Assembly (NCBI GenBank): GCA_937139335.1
Contig: CAKZPN010000036.1
Span: 62,001 to 126,000, forward strand
DNA length: 64,000 bases
Source: an uncultured Roseicyclus sp.
GTDB lineage: Bacteria > Pseudomonadota > Alphaproteobacteria > Rhodobacterales > Rhodobacteraceae
Reading direction: 5' to 3'
Both the position numbers and the translations under genes were made by a program. A model generated the notes under the pieces. That model saw nothing but the letters and a program-made list of their open reading frames with translations. It did no database searches and was not told the origin of the DNA. Shown piece after piece: positions 19,697-29,491 of this stretch. Numbering within the stretch: position 1 is the first letter of the stretch; the number at the start of each line of letters is the position of its first letter.

Positions 19697-21841
19697 TCAC
19701 GCCGCCTTCAGCTCCAGCCGGCGGGCATGCAGTACCGGCTCGGTATAGCCGCTCGGCTGCTCGCGCCCCTTGAACACCAGGTCGCAGGCGGCGGCGAAGG
19801 CGATGCCGTTGAACCCCGGCGCCATCGGCGTGTAGCTCGGGTCGCCCGCGTTCTGGCGATCCACCACGGCGGCCATGCGGCGCAGGATCTCCGTCACCTG
19901 GCCCTCCTCCACCACGCCGTGATGCAGCCAGTTCGCGATATGCTGCGCCGAGATCCGGCAGGTCGCGCGGTCCTCCATCAGCGCCACGTCGTTGATGTCG
20001 GGCACCTTGGAACAGCCGACCCCGGCGTCGATCCAGCGCACCACGTAGCCGAGGATGCCCTGCGCATTGTTCTCCACCTCGCGGGTGATCTGCGCCTCGG
20101 TCCAGCGCTGATAGGAGGCGAGCGGAATGTCGAGCAGCGCGTTGACATAGGCGCGCCGCCCACCCGCCGCGAGCTTCTCCTGCACGGCCGCCACGTTCAC
20201 CTGGTGGTAATGCAGCGCGTGCAGTGTGGCCGCCGTGGGCGACGGCACCCAGGCGCAGCTTGCGCCCGCGCGCGGATGCTCGATCTTGGTCTCCAGCATC
20301 TCGGCCATCGCGTCGGGCTTGGCCCACATGCCCTTGCCGATCTGGGCCCGCCCGCGCAGGCCGCATTCCAGCCCGATGTCGACATTCTGGTTCTCGTAGG
20401 CGGTGATCCACGACTTCCGCTTGATGAAATCCTTGCGCGAGAACGGCCCCGCCTCCATCGAGGTGTGGATCTCGTCGCCGGTGCGGTCGAGAAACCCGGT
20501 GTTGATGAAGGCAACGCGGTGCTTCGCGGCGCGGATGCACTCCTTGAGGTTCACCGACGTGCGCCGTTCCTCGTCCATCACGCCCAGCTTCACGGTGTAG
20601 GGTGGCAGGCCGAGGATGCGCTCCACCTCGGTGAATGTCGCATCGGCGAACGCCACTTCCTCGGGCCCGTGCATCTTCGGCTTCACGACGTAGACCGAGC
20701 CTGCGTGGCTGTTGCGCAGCCCGCTTTCTTTCTTCAAATCGTGCATCGCGATCAGCACCGTGATCATCGCGTCCATCAGCCCCTCGAAGGCCTCGGACCC
20801 ATCCTCGAGCAGGATCGCGGGGTTGGTCATCAGATGGCCCACGTTGCGCACCAGCATCAGCGCGCGGCCCTTCACCTGCAGCGCGCCTCCGTCGGGCGCG
20901 ACATACTCGAGGTCGGGCGACAGCCGCCGCGTCACCTGATGGCCGCCCTTCTCGAAACTCTCCTCCAAGTCGCCCTGCATCAGCCCAAGCCAGGTGCCAT
21001 AGGCCAGGACCTTGTCCTCCGCGTCGACGCAGGCCACGCTGTCCTCGCAATCCATGATCGCGGAAACCGCCGCCTCCATCCGCACATCGGCCAGCCCTGC
21101 CCGGTCGCGCGAGCCGATGGGATGCGTGCGGTCGAAGACCAGTTCCACATGCAACCCGTTGTTGACCAGCAGCACCCGCTCGGGTGCCTTGGGGTGGCCC
21201 ACGTAGCCCGCGAATTTCGCGGGCGTCTCCAGTGCCTTGTCGTCGACCAGCAACTGCCCGCGGTCGACGTGGTAGCGGTGCGCGTCGGCGTGGGAATGGC
21301 CCTCGACCGGGAAGGCGCTGTCGAGAAACACCCGCGCCCGCGCCACCACCCGCGCGCCCCGACCGCGGTCGTAGCCGCCGGGTTTCGGCAGGCTGCCCAT
21401 CGCGTCGGTGCCGTAGAACGCATCGTAGAGACTGCCCCAGCGGGCGTTGGCGGCGTTCAGCGCGAAACGCGCGTTGGTGATCGGCACCACAAGCTGCGGG
21501 CCCGCCACGGTCGCGATCTCGGGGTCGATCCGGTCGGTGTCGATGCTGAAATCCTCGCCCTCGGGCAGCAGGTAGCCGATGTCCCGCAGAAAGGCCTCGT
21601 AGCCGTCGGGGTCATGCGGCTGGCCGCGCCGGGCGATATGCCAGGCGTCGATCTTGGACTGAAGCGCCTCGCGCTTGTCCAGAAGCTCCCGGTTCTTCGG
21701 GGCAAACCCGTGCAACAGGTCGGAAAACCCGTCCCAGAACGCGGCTTGCTCCACCCCCGTTCCGGGCAGCGCGCGCGCCTCCAGAAACTCCGCCAGTTCC
21801 CCGGCCACCTGCATCCGCCCGCGCGTCACGTAGTCACCCAT
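19697..21841 (-). CDS. glcB: Malate synthase G
   Basis: A 714-residue monomeric malate synthase that condenses glyoxylate with acetyl-CoA to malate. Length matches the G isoform (about 720 residues; isoform A is about 530). Conserved stretches include [40 protein letters not shown] and NWLHHG near the end. With glcG and the RidA-like gene downstream it forms a glyoxylate-use group; the glycolate oxidase genes are not in the window. The C-terminal sequence ends [10 protein letters not shown]. Copy B of the intergenic repeat follows. Confidence 0.97.
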   Translation of the reverse strand: MGDYVTRGRMQVAGELAEFLEARALPGTGVEQAAFWDGFSDLLHGFAPKNRELLDKREALQSKIDAWHIARRGQPHDPDGYEAFLRDIGYLLPEGEDFSIDTDRIDPEIATVAGPQLVVPITNARFALNAANARWGSLYDAFYGTDAMGSLPKPGGYDRGRGARVVARARVFLDSAFPVEGHSHADAHRYHVDRGQLLVDDKALETPAKFAGYVGHPKAPERVLLVNNGLHVELVFDRTHPIGSRDRAGLADVRMEAAVSAIMDCEDSVACVDAEDKVLAYGTWLGLMQGDLEESFEKGGHQVTRRLSPDLEYVAPDGGALQVKGRALMLVRNVGHLMTNPAILLEDGSEAFEGLMDAMITVLIAMHDLKKESGLRNSHAGSVYVVKPKMHGPEEVAFADATFTEVERILGLPPYTVKLGVMDEERRTSVNLKECIRAAKHRVAFINTGFLDRTGDEIHTSMEAGPFSRKDFIKRKSWITAYENQNVDIGLECGLRGRAQIGKGMWAKPDAMAEMLETKIEHPRAGASCAWVPSPTAATLHALHYHQVNVAAVQEKLAAGGRRAYVNALLDIPLASYQRWTEAQITREVENNAQGILGYVVRWIDAGVGCSKVPDINDVALMEDRATCRISAQHIANWLHHGVVEEGQVTEILRRMAAVVDRQNAGDPSYTPMAPGFNGIAFAAACDLVFKGREQPSGYTEPVLHARRLELKAA

Positions 21842-21918
21842 TCCGGCTCTCCTCTGGCCCCGATCGCTTCCGTCTCGGGTTACGGAAAAAGTTTCCGATC
21901 GGCAACAGGCCGCAAATG

Positions 21919-22815
21919 TCAGCGCAGGTGCCGCGCACCGTCCTCTTCGGTGAGGCGCGGGTGCGCGGGGGAGGCCGGCATCTCGAATTCGGCAGGCCAG
22001 TTCGCGGGCTTTCCGGCCTGCAGCGCCGCGGTCGGCCAGAGGCTCTCGACGCCGAGCCCGTGGGCAAAGATCACCGCATGCCCGGGCAGGAGAAGCTGGT
22101 GCCAGGTGACACTCCCGCCGAATTCACGCTGCGCCTGCCCCGCAAGCTCGAAGGCGGAGGCGGGGACGAGCGCGGGACCGGCGGCAGTCTCGACCCGCAC
22201 GCCCAGCGTCCCCGCCAGCACGAGGTCGTCGGACAGGCCCAGAAGCCCCCGGCGCAGCCGCACCGGCGCGGCCAGGCCGCGGCCCGGCAGGGTCTGCACC
22301 CCGTGCCACAGCACGCGCTGAAAGCCCGTCGCCTCGGTCCAGACCGTCTCGCCCACCGCGATATCCTCGACCGGGCGCTTGCCCGCCTCGGTCAGGATGC
22401 GGGTGCCCGAGGCCACGCCGCCAAGGAACTCCGCCGTGCCGTCCCCGACCGGCAGCGACAGGTGATAGCTCTGGCCCGGTTTCAGCGGCAGCGCCGAGAG
22501 GATCACGGTGCATCCCGCCCCGCCATCGCCCGCGGCGATCAGGCGGACGGCGCCCAGCCGGATGCCCTTGGCGGTATCGACCAGCGTCCAGAGCGGTTCG
22601 GCGGCATCGCCCGCCGCGAAGACCTGCGCGCCGAAGCGGACGGGCGCCGTCAGCGACCCGTGCGCCACCCGGACCTCGACCGGCGCCGCGCCCCGCGACA
22701 GCGTCACGGTCAGGCTCGCCGCCACCTGCGCCGCAGCGACAGGATCGGAGGGCAGCGTCTGCCCGAAATCCGTCGCGAGATACGCGAACTTCACCTCGTC
22801 TGTGTCTTCCGTCAT
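21919..22815 (-). CDS. Hint-domain protein without the catalytic cysteine
   Basis: A 298-residue protein. The second half carries a Hedgehog/intein (Hint_2) type domain: [25 protein letters not shown] and [12 protein letters not shown] are the classic blocks, with [17 protein letters not shown] near the end. The Cys that normally starts Hint domains is replaced by Gly or Val in [10 protein letters not shown], so self-splicing through a thioester seems impossible. The first ~165 residues, which are beta-rich and of Rhodobacteraceae type, are unassigned. The start at 22815 gives a clean N-terminus. It follows the DUF2256 gene on the same strand after 40 bases. Confidence 0.82.
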   Translation of the reverse strand: MTEDTDEVKFAYLATDFGQTLPSDPVAAAQVAASLTVTLSRGAAPVEVRVAHGSLTAPVRFGAQVFAAGDAAEPLWTLVDTAKGIRLGAVRLIAAGDGGAGCTVILSALPLKPGQSYHLSLPVGDGTAEFLGGVASGTRILTEAGKRPVEDIAVGETVWTEATGFQRVLWHGVQTLPGRGLAAPVRLRRGLLGLSDDLVLAGTLGVRVETAAGPALVPASAFELAGQAQREFGGSVTWHQLLLPGHAVIFAHGLGVESLWPTAALQAGKPANWPAEFEMPASPAHPRLTEEDGARHLR

Positions 22816-22855
22816 CCCTTGCCCGGACCGCCTCCGGCGATCGGGCCTCCCCCCT

Positions 22856-23026
22856 TCAAGCCTTTGGATGGATGACCCTGTCCCCCGAACGGCCATCCCG
22901 GCACCGGCGCGAGCAATACCGCACCTCGTTCCAGACCTTTTCCCACTTCTTGCGCCACGTAAAGGGGCGGCCGCAGGTGGCGCAGGTCTTGTGCGGCAGA
23001 TCTCTGGCCTTGCGCATGCGTCCCAT
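22856..23026 (-). CDS. DUF2256 zinc-ribbon-like small protein
   Basis: A 56-residue basic protein, with an alternative start at codon 4 (23017). KTCATCGRPFTWRKKWEKVW and YCSRRCRDG place four cysteines as CxxC...CxxxC, the DUF2256 pattern, and probably bind zinc. It lies 10 bases downstream of the photolyase/cryptochrome gene, and DUF2256 proteins are frequently encoded next to such photoreceptors in marine and freshwater bacteria. Function unknown; a partner or regulator of the flavoprotein is an inference from position. Confidence 0.85.
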   Translation of the reverse strand: MGRMRKARDLPHKTCATCGRPFTWRKKWEKVWNEVRYCSRRCRDGRSGDRVIHPKA

Positions 23027-23036
23027 GCGCGCGGAG

Positions 23037-24614
23037 CTAGCGCGGAAAATCAGGTTGCACAGCCGGCGGGGTCTGCAGATCGAGGCTCATCTGGGCATCC
23101 TGCACAGTCCCCTTGCGGCGACGCGGCGCGCGGTCGTTCACGAAATGCCGACCCGCGCCGCCGTCCTTGCGGCTGGCGTGCTTCTCGACGATCCGCGCCG
23201 CCTCGGCCTGAAACCCATCGCCCTGCCGGACCGCCCAGACCGCCTCGCGCGCGGCGCGGGCGGCCTGCGCCACGTCGACGACGGGGGCCGGGTAGCGTTT
23301 GCCCAGCAGTCTCGGCGCGCCCTCCCAGGCCCAGGGCGTCTGCAATTGAGCATCCGGCACCTCGCGCAGTTCCGGGCACCAGGTCCGGGTGAAGGCTCCG
23401 GTCGGGTCATGCTCCCGCCCCTGCTTCACCGGGTTGTAGATGCGCAGCGTGTTCATGCCGGTCGTGCCCGATTGCATCTGCATCTGCGGCCAGTGAATGC
23501 CCGGCTCGTAGTCGGTGAACAGCCGCGCCAAATGCGGCCCGGTGGCGCGCCAGTCGAGCCAGAGGTGGTAGGAGGCGACGGAGACCAGCATCGCGCGCAT
23601 CCGGAAGTTGAGCCAGCCGGTGGCGATCAGCGAACGCATGCAGGCATCGACGAAGGGCAGGCCCGTCTCGCCCTTCTCCCACGCCTGCAACCGTGCCGCG
23701 TCGGGGTCGCGCGGGCGCAAATCCTCGTAGGCGGAATGCAGGCTGCGGTGTTCCAGCGCCGGCTCGTCCTCGAGCTTCTGCACGAAATGGTCGCGCCAGG
23801 CGAGCCGCGCCTCGAAGCTCCGCATCGCGCCTGTCCAGCCGTCCCGGCTGCCCCTCGCCTGCCGCCTGCGCGCCGCAGCGGCCTGCGCGGCTTCGCGAAA
23901 CGACAGCGTGCCCCAAGCCAGATGCGGGCTGAGACGCGAGCAGGCCTGCGCGCCGTCATGCGGCGAGGACATGGCGCGGCGATAGCTCTGGCCACGGGTT
24001 TCGAGGAAGGAGGCGAGCAGCGCCTCGGCCTCCCCGCGCCCGCCCTTCTGACGGCCGGGACAGGGGTCGAAGGAGAGGCCGAGATCACGCGCTTCGGGGA
24101 TCGCACCGGGGTCGAGGGCGAAGCCCTGCAACGCGCCGGGCGTCGCAACTGTCGCGGTGCGAATGGCCGCCTCACGCCGCGCAGCCCAGCCATCGCGGCT
24201 GGACAGGCGCCGCACGACACCGAGTTGCGGTACTTGCTGCCACGCGATGCCGCTCCCCCGCGCCCAGGCGGCGACGGCACGGTCGCGCGCGTAGCTCCAA
24301 CCGTTGCCGGTTTCCTCGCTACTGAGCATGTCGCGGATGCAGGTCTCGGCGCAGAGCGCGGCCAGAACCTCGACCGCGGACCCTTGCCGCACGATCAGCG
24401 GCGCGCCCAGCCGCGCCAGATCGGCGCGCAGCACGGCAATGCTTTCGGCCACGAAGCGCCATTGCCGCGCCGAGGCGTCGGGTTGCGCCCAGGCTTCGGG
24501 CTCCACGATGTAGAGGGGCAAGATACGCCCGCCGCGCGCCTTGGCTTCGGCGAGAACGGGGTTGTCCTGCACCCTCAGGTCGCGCTTGAACCAAACGAGA
24601 ACATCCGTGCCCAT
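23037..24614 (-). CDS. Cryptochrome/photolyase family protein
   Basis: A 525-residue FAD-binding protein of the cryptochrome/DNA photolyase family. The N-terminal Rossmann domain starts LVWFKRDLRVQDNPVL. The C-terminal FAD domain contains SRLSPHLAWGTLSFREA, the block GLPFVDACMRSLIATGWLNFRMRAMLVS, LFTDYEPGIHWPQMQMQSG and IYNPVKQGREHDPTG. MQMQSG with TTGMNTLRIYNP differs from the usual ASTGTD of class I CPD photolyases, so it belongs to a less studied subgroup in which repair versus signalling is uncertain. The last ~30 residues are basic. It is operonic with the DUF2256 gene. Confidence 0.9.
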   Translation of the reverse strand: MGTDVLVWFKRDLRVQDNPVLAEAKARGGRILPLYIVEPEAWAQPDASARQWRFVAESIAVLRADLARLGAPLIVRQGSAVEVLAALCAETCIRDMLSSEETGNGWSYARDRAVAAWARGSGIAWQQVPQLGVVRRLSSRDGWAARREAAIRTATVATPGALQGFALDPGAIPEARDLGLSFDPCPGRQKGGRGEAEALLASFLETRGQSYRRAMSSPHDGAQACSRLSPHLAWGTLSFREAAQAAAARRRQARGSRDGWTGAMRSFEARLAWRDHFVQKLEDEPALEHRSLHSAYEDLRPRDPDAARLQAWEKGETGLPFVDACMRSLIATGWLNFRMRAMLVSVASYHLWLDWRATGPHLARLFTDYEPGIHWPQMQMQSGTTGMNTLRIYNPVKQGREHDPTGAFTRTWCPELREVPDAQLQTPWAWEGAPRLLGKRYPAPVVDVAQAARAAREAVWAVRQGDGFQAEAARIVEKHASRKDGGAGRHFVNDRAPRRRKGTVQDAQMSLDLQTPPAVQPDFPR

Positions 24615-24669
24615 GCGCGGTCAGATAGCAGGCCTTTTGCCGGCGTCAAAGCGATAGCTTCATCGCCAG

Positions 24670-24849
24670 CTATTCTTCCTCGACGATCTCCGACACGCCG
24701 CCTTCGGGCGACTCGTCGGAGGCGAGCGCCTCGTAGATCGCGTAGCCGATCAGGGCGACCACGGCCCCCACGATCAGGGTGCGCAACACGATCAGCACCG
24801 GCTTGTGCTGGCGTTCCTGTTTCTCGACGTTGGTGCGGGGGGCGGACAT
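24670..24849 (-). CDS. Small single-pass membrane protein (59 residues)
   Basis: A 59-residue protein. A charged N-terminus (SAPRTNVEKQERQHKP) precedes one transmembrane helix (VLIVLRTLIVGAVVALIGYAIYEAL), and the tail is acidic (SDESPEGG...IVEEE). AAGGAG stands six bases before the ATG, a strong ribosome binding site. It is divergent from pepN with 205 bases between them, and separate from the photolyase gene by 55 bases. No family is recognised; composition and the strong start signal support it being a real gene. Confidence 0.72.
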   Translation of the reverse strand: MSAPRTNVEKQERQHKPVLIVLRTLIVGAVVALIGYAIYEALASDESPEGGVSEIVEEE

Positions 24850-25054
24850 GGCTGTCTCCTTCTGCTCTTGTGCGTCGTGCCGCCAGGCCGGATCACCCGC
24901 GGCTGTTCATTTCCAGCTAAGGCAAAGCCCCTGCCTATCAACCTTAACTCGGTCGCAGTGTCGCCGGTTCCGCGGCGCGGGCGGTGGCCCGCGGCTTGCG
25001 CCCGCTCCGCCGCAGCCCTAGCCTTTGCGCTATCCCAAGCCCTGAGGAACCAAG

Positions 25055-27655
25055 ATGAAAGACGCCGCCCCGCAGCCCATCCACCTCGCCGACTACTGCC
25101 CGCCCTCGCACCTGGTCGAGGATGTGCGGCTGACCTTTCGGCTGGCGCCGGGGCCGGTGCGCGTGCTGTCCACGATCCGCTTCCGCGCCAACCCCGATGG
25201 GCTGGAGAACGGGAACCTGCGGCTCGACGGCGAGGGGCTGCGCCTGATCTCGGCCGCGATCGACGGTCAGCCGCTGACCGCGCTCGATTACCTGCTGACG
25301 ACCGAAGGTTTGACCGTGCCGGCCGAGCGCCTGCCGGGCAAGAGCTTCACCTGGGAGGCGGAGGTGGAGATCGAGCCCGAGGCGAACACCGCGCTCGAAG
25401 GCCTCTACATGTCGGGCGGCATGTATTGCACGCAATGCGAGGCCGAGGGGTTTCGCAAGATTACCTTCTACCCCGACCGGCCCGACGTGATGGCGCCCTT
25501 CACGGTCCGCATCGAAAGCGACCTGCTGGTGCTGCTCTCGAACGGCAACCCGCAGGGCAGCGGCGCCGGCTGGGCCGAATGGCACGATCCCTGGCCGAAG
25601 CCCGCCTATCTCTTCGCGCTGGTCGCGGGCGATCTGGTAGCGCACCGCGACCAGATCACCACGATGTCGGGCCGCGACGTCGATCTCAACATCTGGGTCC
25701 GCCCCGGCGACGAGGCCAAATGCGCCTATGCCATGGATGCGCTGAAGCGCGCGATGCGCTGGGACGAGGAGGTCTATGGCCGCGAATACGATCTCGACGT
25801 CTTCAACATCGTCGCTGTCGACGACTTCAACATGGGCGCGATGGAGAACAAGGGGCTGAACATCTTCAACTCCAAATACGTCCTCGCCTCGCCCGAAACC
25901 GCGACCGACCGCGACTACGACTTCATCGAGAGCATCGTCGCGCACGAGTATTTCCACAACTGGACCGGCAACCGGATCACCTGCCGCGACTGGTTCCAGC
26001 TTTGTCTCAAGGAAGGGCTGACGGTCTACCGCGACCAGAAGTTCAGCGCCGACACCCGCAGCGCGCCCGTGAAGCGGATCGAGGACGTGCTGCAACTGCG
26101 CGCGCGCCAGTTCCGCGAGGATGCCGGGCCGCTCGCCCACAACGTGCGCCCCGACAGCTATGTCGAGATCAACAATTTCTACACCGCCACCGTCTACGAG
26201 AAGGGGGCCGAGGTGATCGGCATGCTGCACCGCCTCGTCGGGGCGCAGGAATACCGCGCGGCGCTGGACGAGTATTTCGCCCGCCACGACGGGCAGGCCT
26301 GCACCATCGAGGATTGGCTGGCGGTGTTCGAGGATGTGGCGGGCCGCGACCTGTCGCAGTTCAAGCGCTGGTACACGCAGGCCGGCACCCCACGCCTCTC
26401 GGCCAGTTGGGAAGTGTCGGGCAACCGCCTGCGCCTGACCCTGCGCCAGGACGTGCCCCCCACCCCCGACCAGCCGCTGAAGGAACCCGCCGTGATCCCC
26501 ATAGCGATGGGGCTGCTGGCGCCCGACGGGGCGGAGCTTCTGCCCGAGACCATGGTGGTGCTGGATGGGCGCGAGGCGGTGCTGGACTTCGACCTCGCCG
26601 CGATGGCCGAGCAGGCGGGAACGGCGGTGCCCGAGCGGGTAATCCCCTCGCTCCTGCGCGGGTTCTCGGCCCCGGTCATCCTCGACGCCGCGCTCAGCCG
26701 CGAGGACCGGCTGGTACTGCTGGCCCACGATCCCGACCCGTTCAACCGGTGGGAGGCCGGGCGGAGCCTGATGCGCGAGACGCTGATGGCGATGCTGACG
26801 GATGGTGCGGGTGCCGATCCGGCGCTGTTTTCCGCGCTCGACCTGCTTCTGCAGGACACCACGCTCGACCCCGCCTTTCGCGCGCTGGCCCTCGCGCTCC
26901 CGTCCGAGGATGACCTCGCGCAGGCCGCCCATGATGCCGGGTTGGTGCCCGACCCCACCGCGATCCACGCCACCCGCAAGACGCTGCAGACCGCGATGGC
27001 CGAGGCGCTGCGCCCGACGCTCGTGGCGCTCTACGACGCGATGGACCCCGGCCCGGACTACTGCCCCGACGCCGACCAGGCTGCGCAACGCAGCTTGCGC
27101 AACGCCGCGCTGATGCTCCTGACGCGGGTGGAGGGGCCGGAGCGCGCGAAGGCGCATTACGATGCCGCGACCAACATGACCGACGAGATCGCCGCCTTCG
27201 CCACCCTTCTCGAAGCCGGCGACACCTCCGTCGCCGCCCGCTTCCACGACCGCTGGAAGGGCGACCGGTTGGTGATGGACAAGTGGTTCATGGCGCAGGT
27301 CGCCCACGCCGCGCCCGAGGATGCCGTGGCGACCGCCGAGCGTCTGACCGACCACCCGCTTTTCGACTGGAAGAACCCTAACCGCTTCCGCGCGGTCATC
27401 GGCGGGCTGACCTCTGGCAACCCGGCGGGGTTCCACGACCCCTCGGGCGCGGGCTACCGCTTTCTCGCCGACTGGCTGATCCGCCTCGACGCCCGCAACC
27501 CGCAGACCGCGGCGCGGATGTCGACCGCCTTCGAGACCTGGGCGCGCTACGACGCCGACCGCAAGGAGCTGATGCGCGGCGAACTGGACCGGATCGCGGC
27601 GACAGAAGACCTCAGCCGCGACCTGTCGGAAATGGTGGACCGCATCCGCGGCTGA
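25055..27655 (+). CDS. pepN: Aminopeptidase N (M1 family)
   Basis: An 866-residue zinc aminopeptidase. GAMENKG (near residue 263) binds the substrate N-terminus; HEYFHNW (near 300) with a downstream Glu in LKEGLTVYRD forms the HExxH(x18)E zinc site. The C-terminal half is the four-domain ERAP-like part typical of the E. coli PepN subtype (about 870 residues). The 205 bases upstream are AT-richer and probably hold the promoter, shared divergently with the small membrane-protein gene. It is convergent with the DUF1624 gene four bases downstream. Confidence 0.96.
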   Translation: MKDAAPQPIHLADYCPPSHLVEDVRLTFRLAPGPVRVLSTIRFRANPDGLENGNLRLDGEGLRLISAAIDGQPLTALDYLLTTEGLTVPAERLPGKSFTWEAEVEIEPEANTALEGLYMSGGMYCTQCEAEGFRKITFYPDRPDVMAPFTVRIESDLLVLLSNGNPQGSGAGWAEWHDPWPKPAYLFALVAGDLVAHRDQITTMSGRDVDLNIWVRPGDEAKCAYAMDALKRAMRWDEEVYGREYDLDVFNIVAVDDFNMGAMENKGLNIFNSKYVLASPETATDRDYDFIESIVAHEYFHNWTGNRITCRDWFQLCLKEGLTVYRDQKFSADTRSAPVKRIEDVLQLRARQFREDAGPLAHNVRPDSYVEINNFYTATVYEKGAEVIGMLHRLVGAQEYRAALDEYFARHDGQACTIEDWLAVFEDVAGRDLSQFKRWYTQAGTPRLSASWEVSGNRLRLTLRQDVPPTPDQPLKEPAVIPIAMGLLAPDGAELLPETMVVLDGREAVLDFDLAAMAEQAGTAVPERVIPSLLRGFSAPVILDAALSREDRLVLLAHDPDPFNRWEAGRSLMRETLMAMLTDGAGADPALFSALDLLLQDTTLDPAFRALALALPSEDDLAQAAHDAGLVPDPTAIHATRKTLQTAMAEALRPTLVALYDAMDPGPDYCPDADQAAQRSLRNAALMLLTRVEGPERAKAHYDAATNMTDEIAAFATLLEAGDTSVAARFHDRWKGDRLVMDKWFMAQVAHAAPEDAVATAERLTDHPLFDWKNPNRFRAVIGGLTSGNPAGFHDPSGAGYRFLADWLIRLDARNPQTAARMSTAFETWARYDADRKELMRGELDRIAATEDLSRDLSEMVDRIRG

Positions 27656-27659
27656 CGCA

Positions 27660-28430
27660 TCAGGCGCGGAACTGCGCCGCGAGCCAGACCAGCGAGACCA
27701 GCACCGGCTGGTGCAACAGGTAGACGGCGAGGCTGTGCCGGCCCGGCCAGGCCGCGACCCGCAGACCCGCCGGCGCCTCCCATTGCGACAGGCGCGCCCA
27801 AAGTCCGGTGCGCGCGAAGATCTGCGCCGTGGCGATGCCCAGCAGGACCGGCCCGAACCACGGGAACACCGGAACGTAGTCGACCGAGGGCACGCGCAGA
27901 GCCTGCAGCCCGGTCCACCAGAACCACGGCGCATCCAAGGCCTCGAGACGCAGCACCTGCGGCAGACAGATCACCGCCACCCCCAGCACGATCAGCATCG
28001 GGGCCGGCAGGCGCAGGAACAGAAGGCCCAGCAGGCTCGCAACGGCAATCGAATGCAGGATGCCGAAGAAGATGAACGCCTCGGGCATCGCAAACCACGT
28101 CACGACCGTGATCGCCAGCGCCGCCGCGACGATCATGCCCAGCCGCACCCAGTAGCCGCGCCAGCGGATGCCGTTTTGATGCGCGAGCCACAGGCTGACC
28201 CCCACGAGAAACAGGAAGCTGCCCGCCGTCAGGTAGGCAAGCCAGCGCCAACCGGGTTCCATCGTCGTTCCCGGCGCGGCGAAGCCGAACAGCTCGAGGT
28301 CGAAGGCGAAATGGAACACCGCCATCGCCACCAGCGCCAGCGCCCGCGCGAGGTCGAGCGCGACGATGCGCCCGCGCACCACACCGGTCCGTGCCCCCGG
28401 CCCCTGCCTGATCGTCCTGTCCTGCCTCAT
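27660..28430 (-). CDS. DUF1624 multi-pass membrane protein (HGSNAT-like)
   Basis: A 256-residue integral membrane protein with about seven hydrophobic helices. RIVALDLARALALVAMAVFHFAFDLELFG and PGRHSLAVYLLHQPVL are the signatures of DUF1624, related to the heparan-alpha-glucosaminide acetyltransferase/acyltransferase-3 fold. Such proteins move acetyl or acyl groups across the membrane onto sugars; the substrate here is unknown. It is divergent from the acyltransferase gene at 28520, so two acyl-transfer genes may share a control region, though no function is implied. Confidence 0.88.
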   Translation of the reverse strand: MRQDRTIRQGPGARTGVVRGRIVALDLARALALVAMAVFHFAFDLELFGFAAPGTTMEPGWRWLAYLTAGSFLFLVGVSLWLAHQNGIRWRGYWVRLGMIVAAALAITVVTWFAMPEAFIFFGILHSIAVASLLGLLFLRLPAPMLIVLGVAVICLPQVLRLEALDAPWFWWTGLQALRVPSVDYVPVFPWFGPVLLGIATAQIFARTGLWARLSQWEAPAGLRVAAWPGRHSLAVYLLHQPVLVSLVWLAAQFRA

Positions 28431-28519
28431 GGCCGGACCCTAGCAATTCACCGCCGAAATGCCCATGTCAAACAGCGCCGTCGTTTAACTGTCATGGCCG
28501 CGCTGCTATTGTGAAAGAT

Positions 28520-29410
28520 ATGAGTCTCGCTGACCGCCTCGACCCGCTGATCACCGAACGCGCGCCCTGGATTGCCGAACCGGGCGCCAAGTCGGCCCTT
28601 GCCCGCAAGGCGCTGCACCGGCTTCTCAGCTATCCCCGGACGGTGCAGATGGCCGAGTATCTTTCGCCCATGGACGCCCGCACGCTGATGCAGAAGGCCG
28701 CGCGGATGATCGCGCGCGATGTGCAGGTCAGCGGCCTGTCCAACATCCCCTCCAGCGGCCCCGCGCTGATCGTGGCAAATCACCCGACCGGCATTGCCGA
28801 CGGGCTGGTGCTGACCCGGCTGCTGACGGCGCTCCGCCCCGACACGTTCTTCTACGCGAATGCCGATATCCTGCGCGTCCTTCCGCAGCTCGACAGCATC
28901 GTGGCGCCGGTCGAATGGCGGCCCGAAAAACGCAGCCATGCCAAGACCCGCGCCACCATGGCCTTCACCCGCACGGCCTTCGAGGAGGGTCGGCTGGGCG
29001 TCATCTTCCCCTCGGGGCGGCTGGCGAAACGGCGCTGGCTGACCCTGCACGAGCGGCCCTGGATGGCCTCGGCGGCGATGATCGCGCGCAAGTTCGACCT
29101 CGACATAATCCCGGTCAATCTGTCGGCGCGCAATTCGCCGCTGTTCTACGCCTTCGACCTGATCCACCCGACGCTGCGCGACATCACCCTGTTCCACGAA
29201 ACGCTGAACAAGGGGCGCGAACCGTACCGCGTCACCGTCGGCAAGCCGATCAGGGCGGCGGAGCTTTCGGCCTGTTCCGAGGAGGCGATCGAGCAGTTGC
29301 GCGAGGCGACGCTGTCGCTGGCGCCGCCCCCCCATCTCGGGCCGCGGCGCCTGGCGCGCTGGCGGCTGCCGCGCAAGCTCCGCGCGCTGCACGCCCGGCT
29401 CGTGCAATAG
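28520..29410 (+). CDS. PlsC-like lysophospholipid acyltransferase family protein
   Basis: A 296-residue glycerolipid acyltransferase-like enzyme. IVANHPTGIADGLVL is the catalytic His/Asp motif, but His and Asp are five residues apart, where classic PlsC has four (HxxxxD). GVIFPSGRLAKRRWLTLHERPWMASAAMIARKFDLDIIPV supplies the later PlsC motifs, including the PxG-type block (FPSG). It may acylate a lysolipid or ornithine-type substrate. A GTG at 28511 is also in frame, without a better ribosome binding site. The frame composition is typical for the genome. Confidence 0.82.
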   Translation: MSLADRLDPLITERAPWIAEPGAKSALARKALHRLLSYPRTVQMAEYLSPMDARTLMQKAARMIARDVQVSGLSNIPSSGPALIVANHPTGIADGLVLTRLLTALRPDTFFYANADILRVLPQLDSIVAPVEWRPEKRSHAKTRATMAFTRTAFEEGRLGVIFPSGRLAKRRWLTLHERPWMASAAMIARKFDLDIIPVNLSARNSPLFYAFDLIHPTLRDITLFHETLNKGREPYRVTVGKPIRAAELSACSEEAIEQLREATLSLAPPPHLGPRRLARWRLPRKLRALHARLVQ

Positions 29411-29491
29411 GCCGCAATCCCGCCATCCTCTTTCCCGCAACGGCCCTTGCCCCGCCCAAAATCGGGCACAATCGCCCGCCTTTCTTGCAGT

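Noticed and set aside
19727..22321. An 864-codon plus-strand frame across glcB and the Hint gene
   Set aside because: It runs antisense through two unrelated recognised genes and shows no domain.
24944..27934. A 996-codon open frame on the minus strand opposite pepN
   Set aside because: It is antisense to a clear M1 peptidase and its translation is low-complexity Arg/Gly/Ala, as expected for a GC-rich shadow frame.
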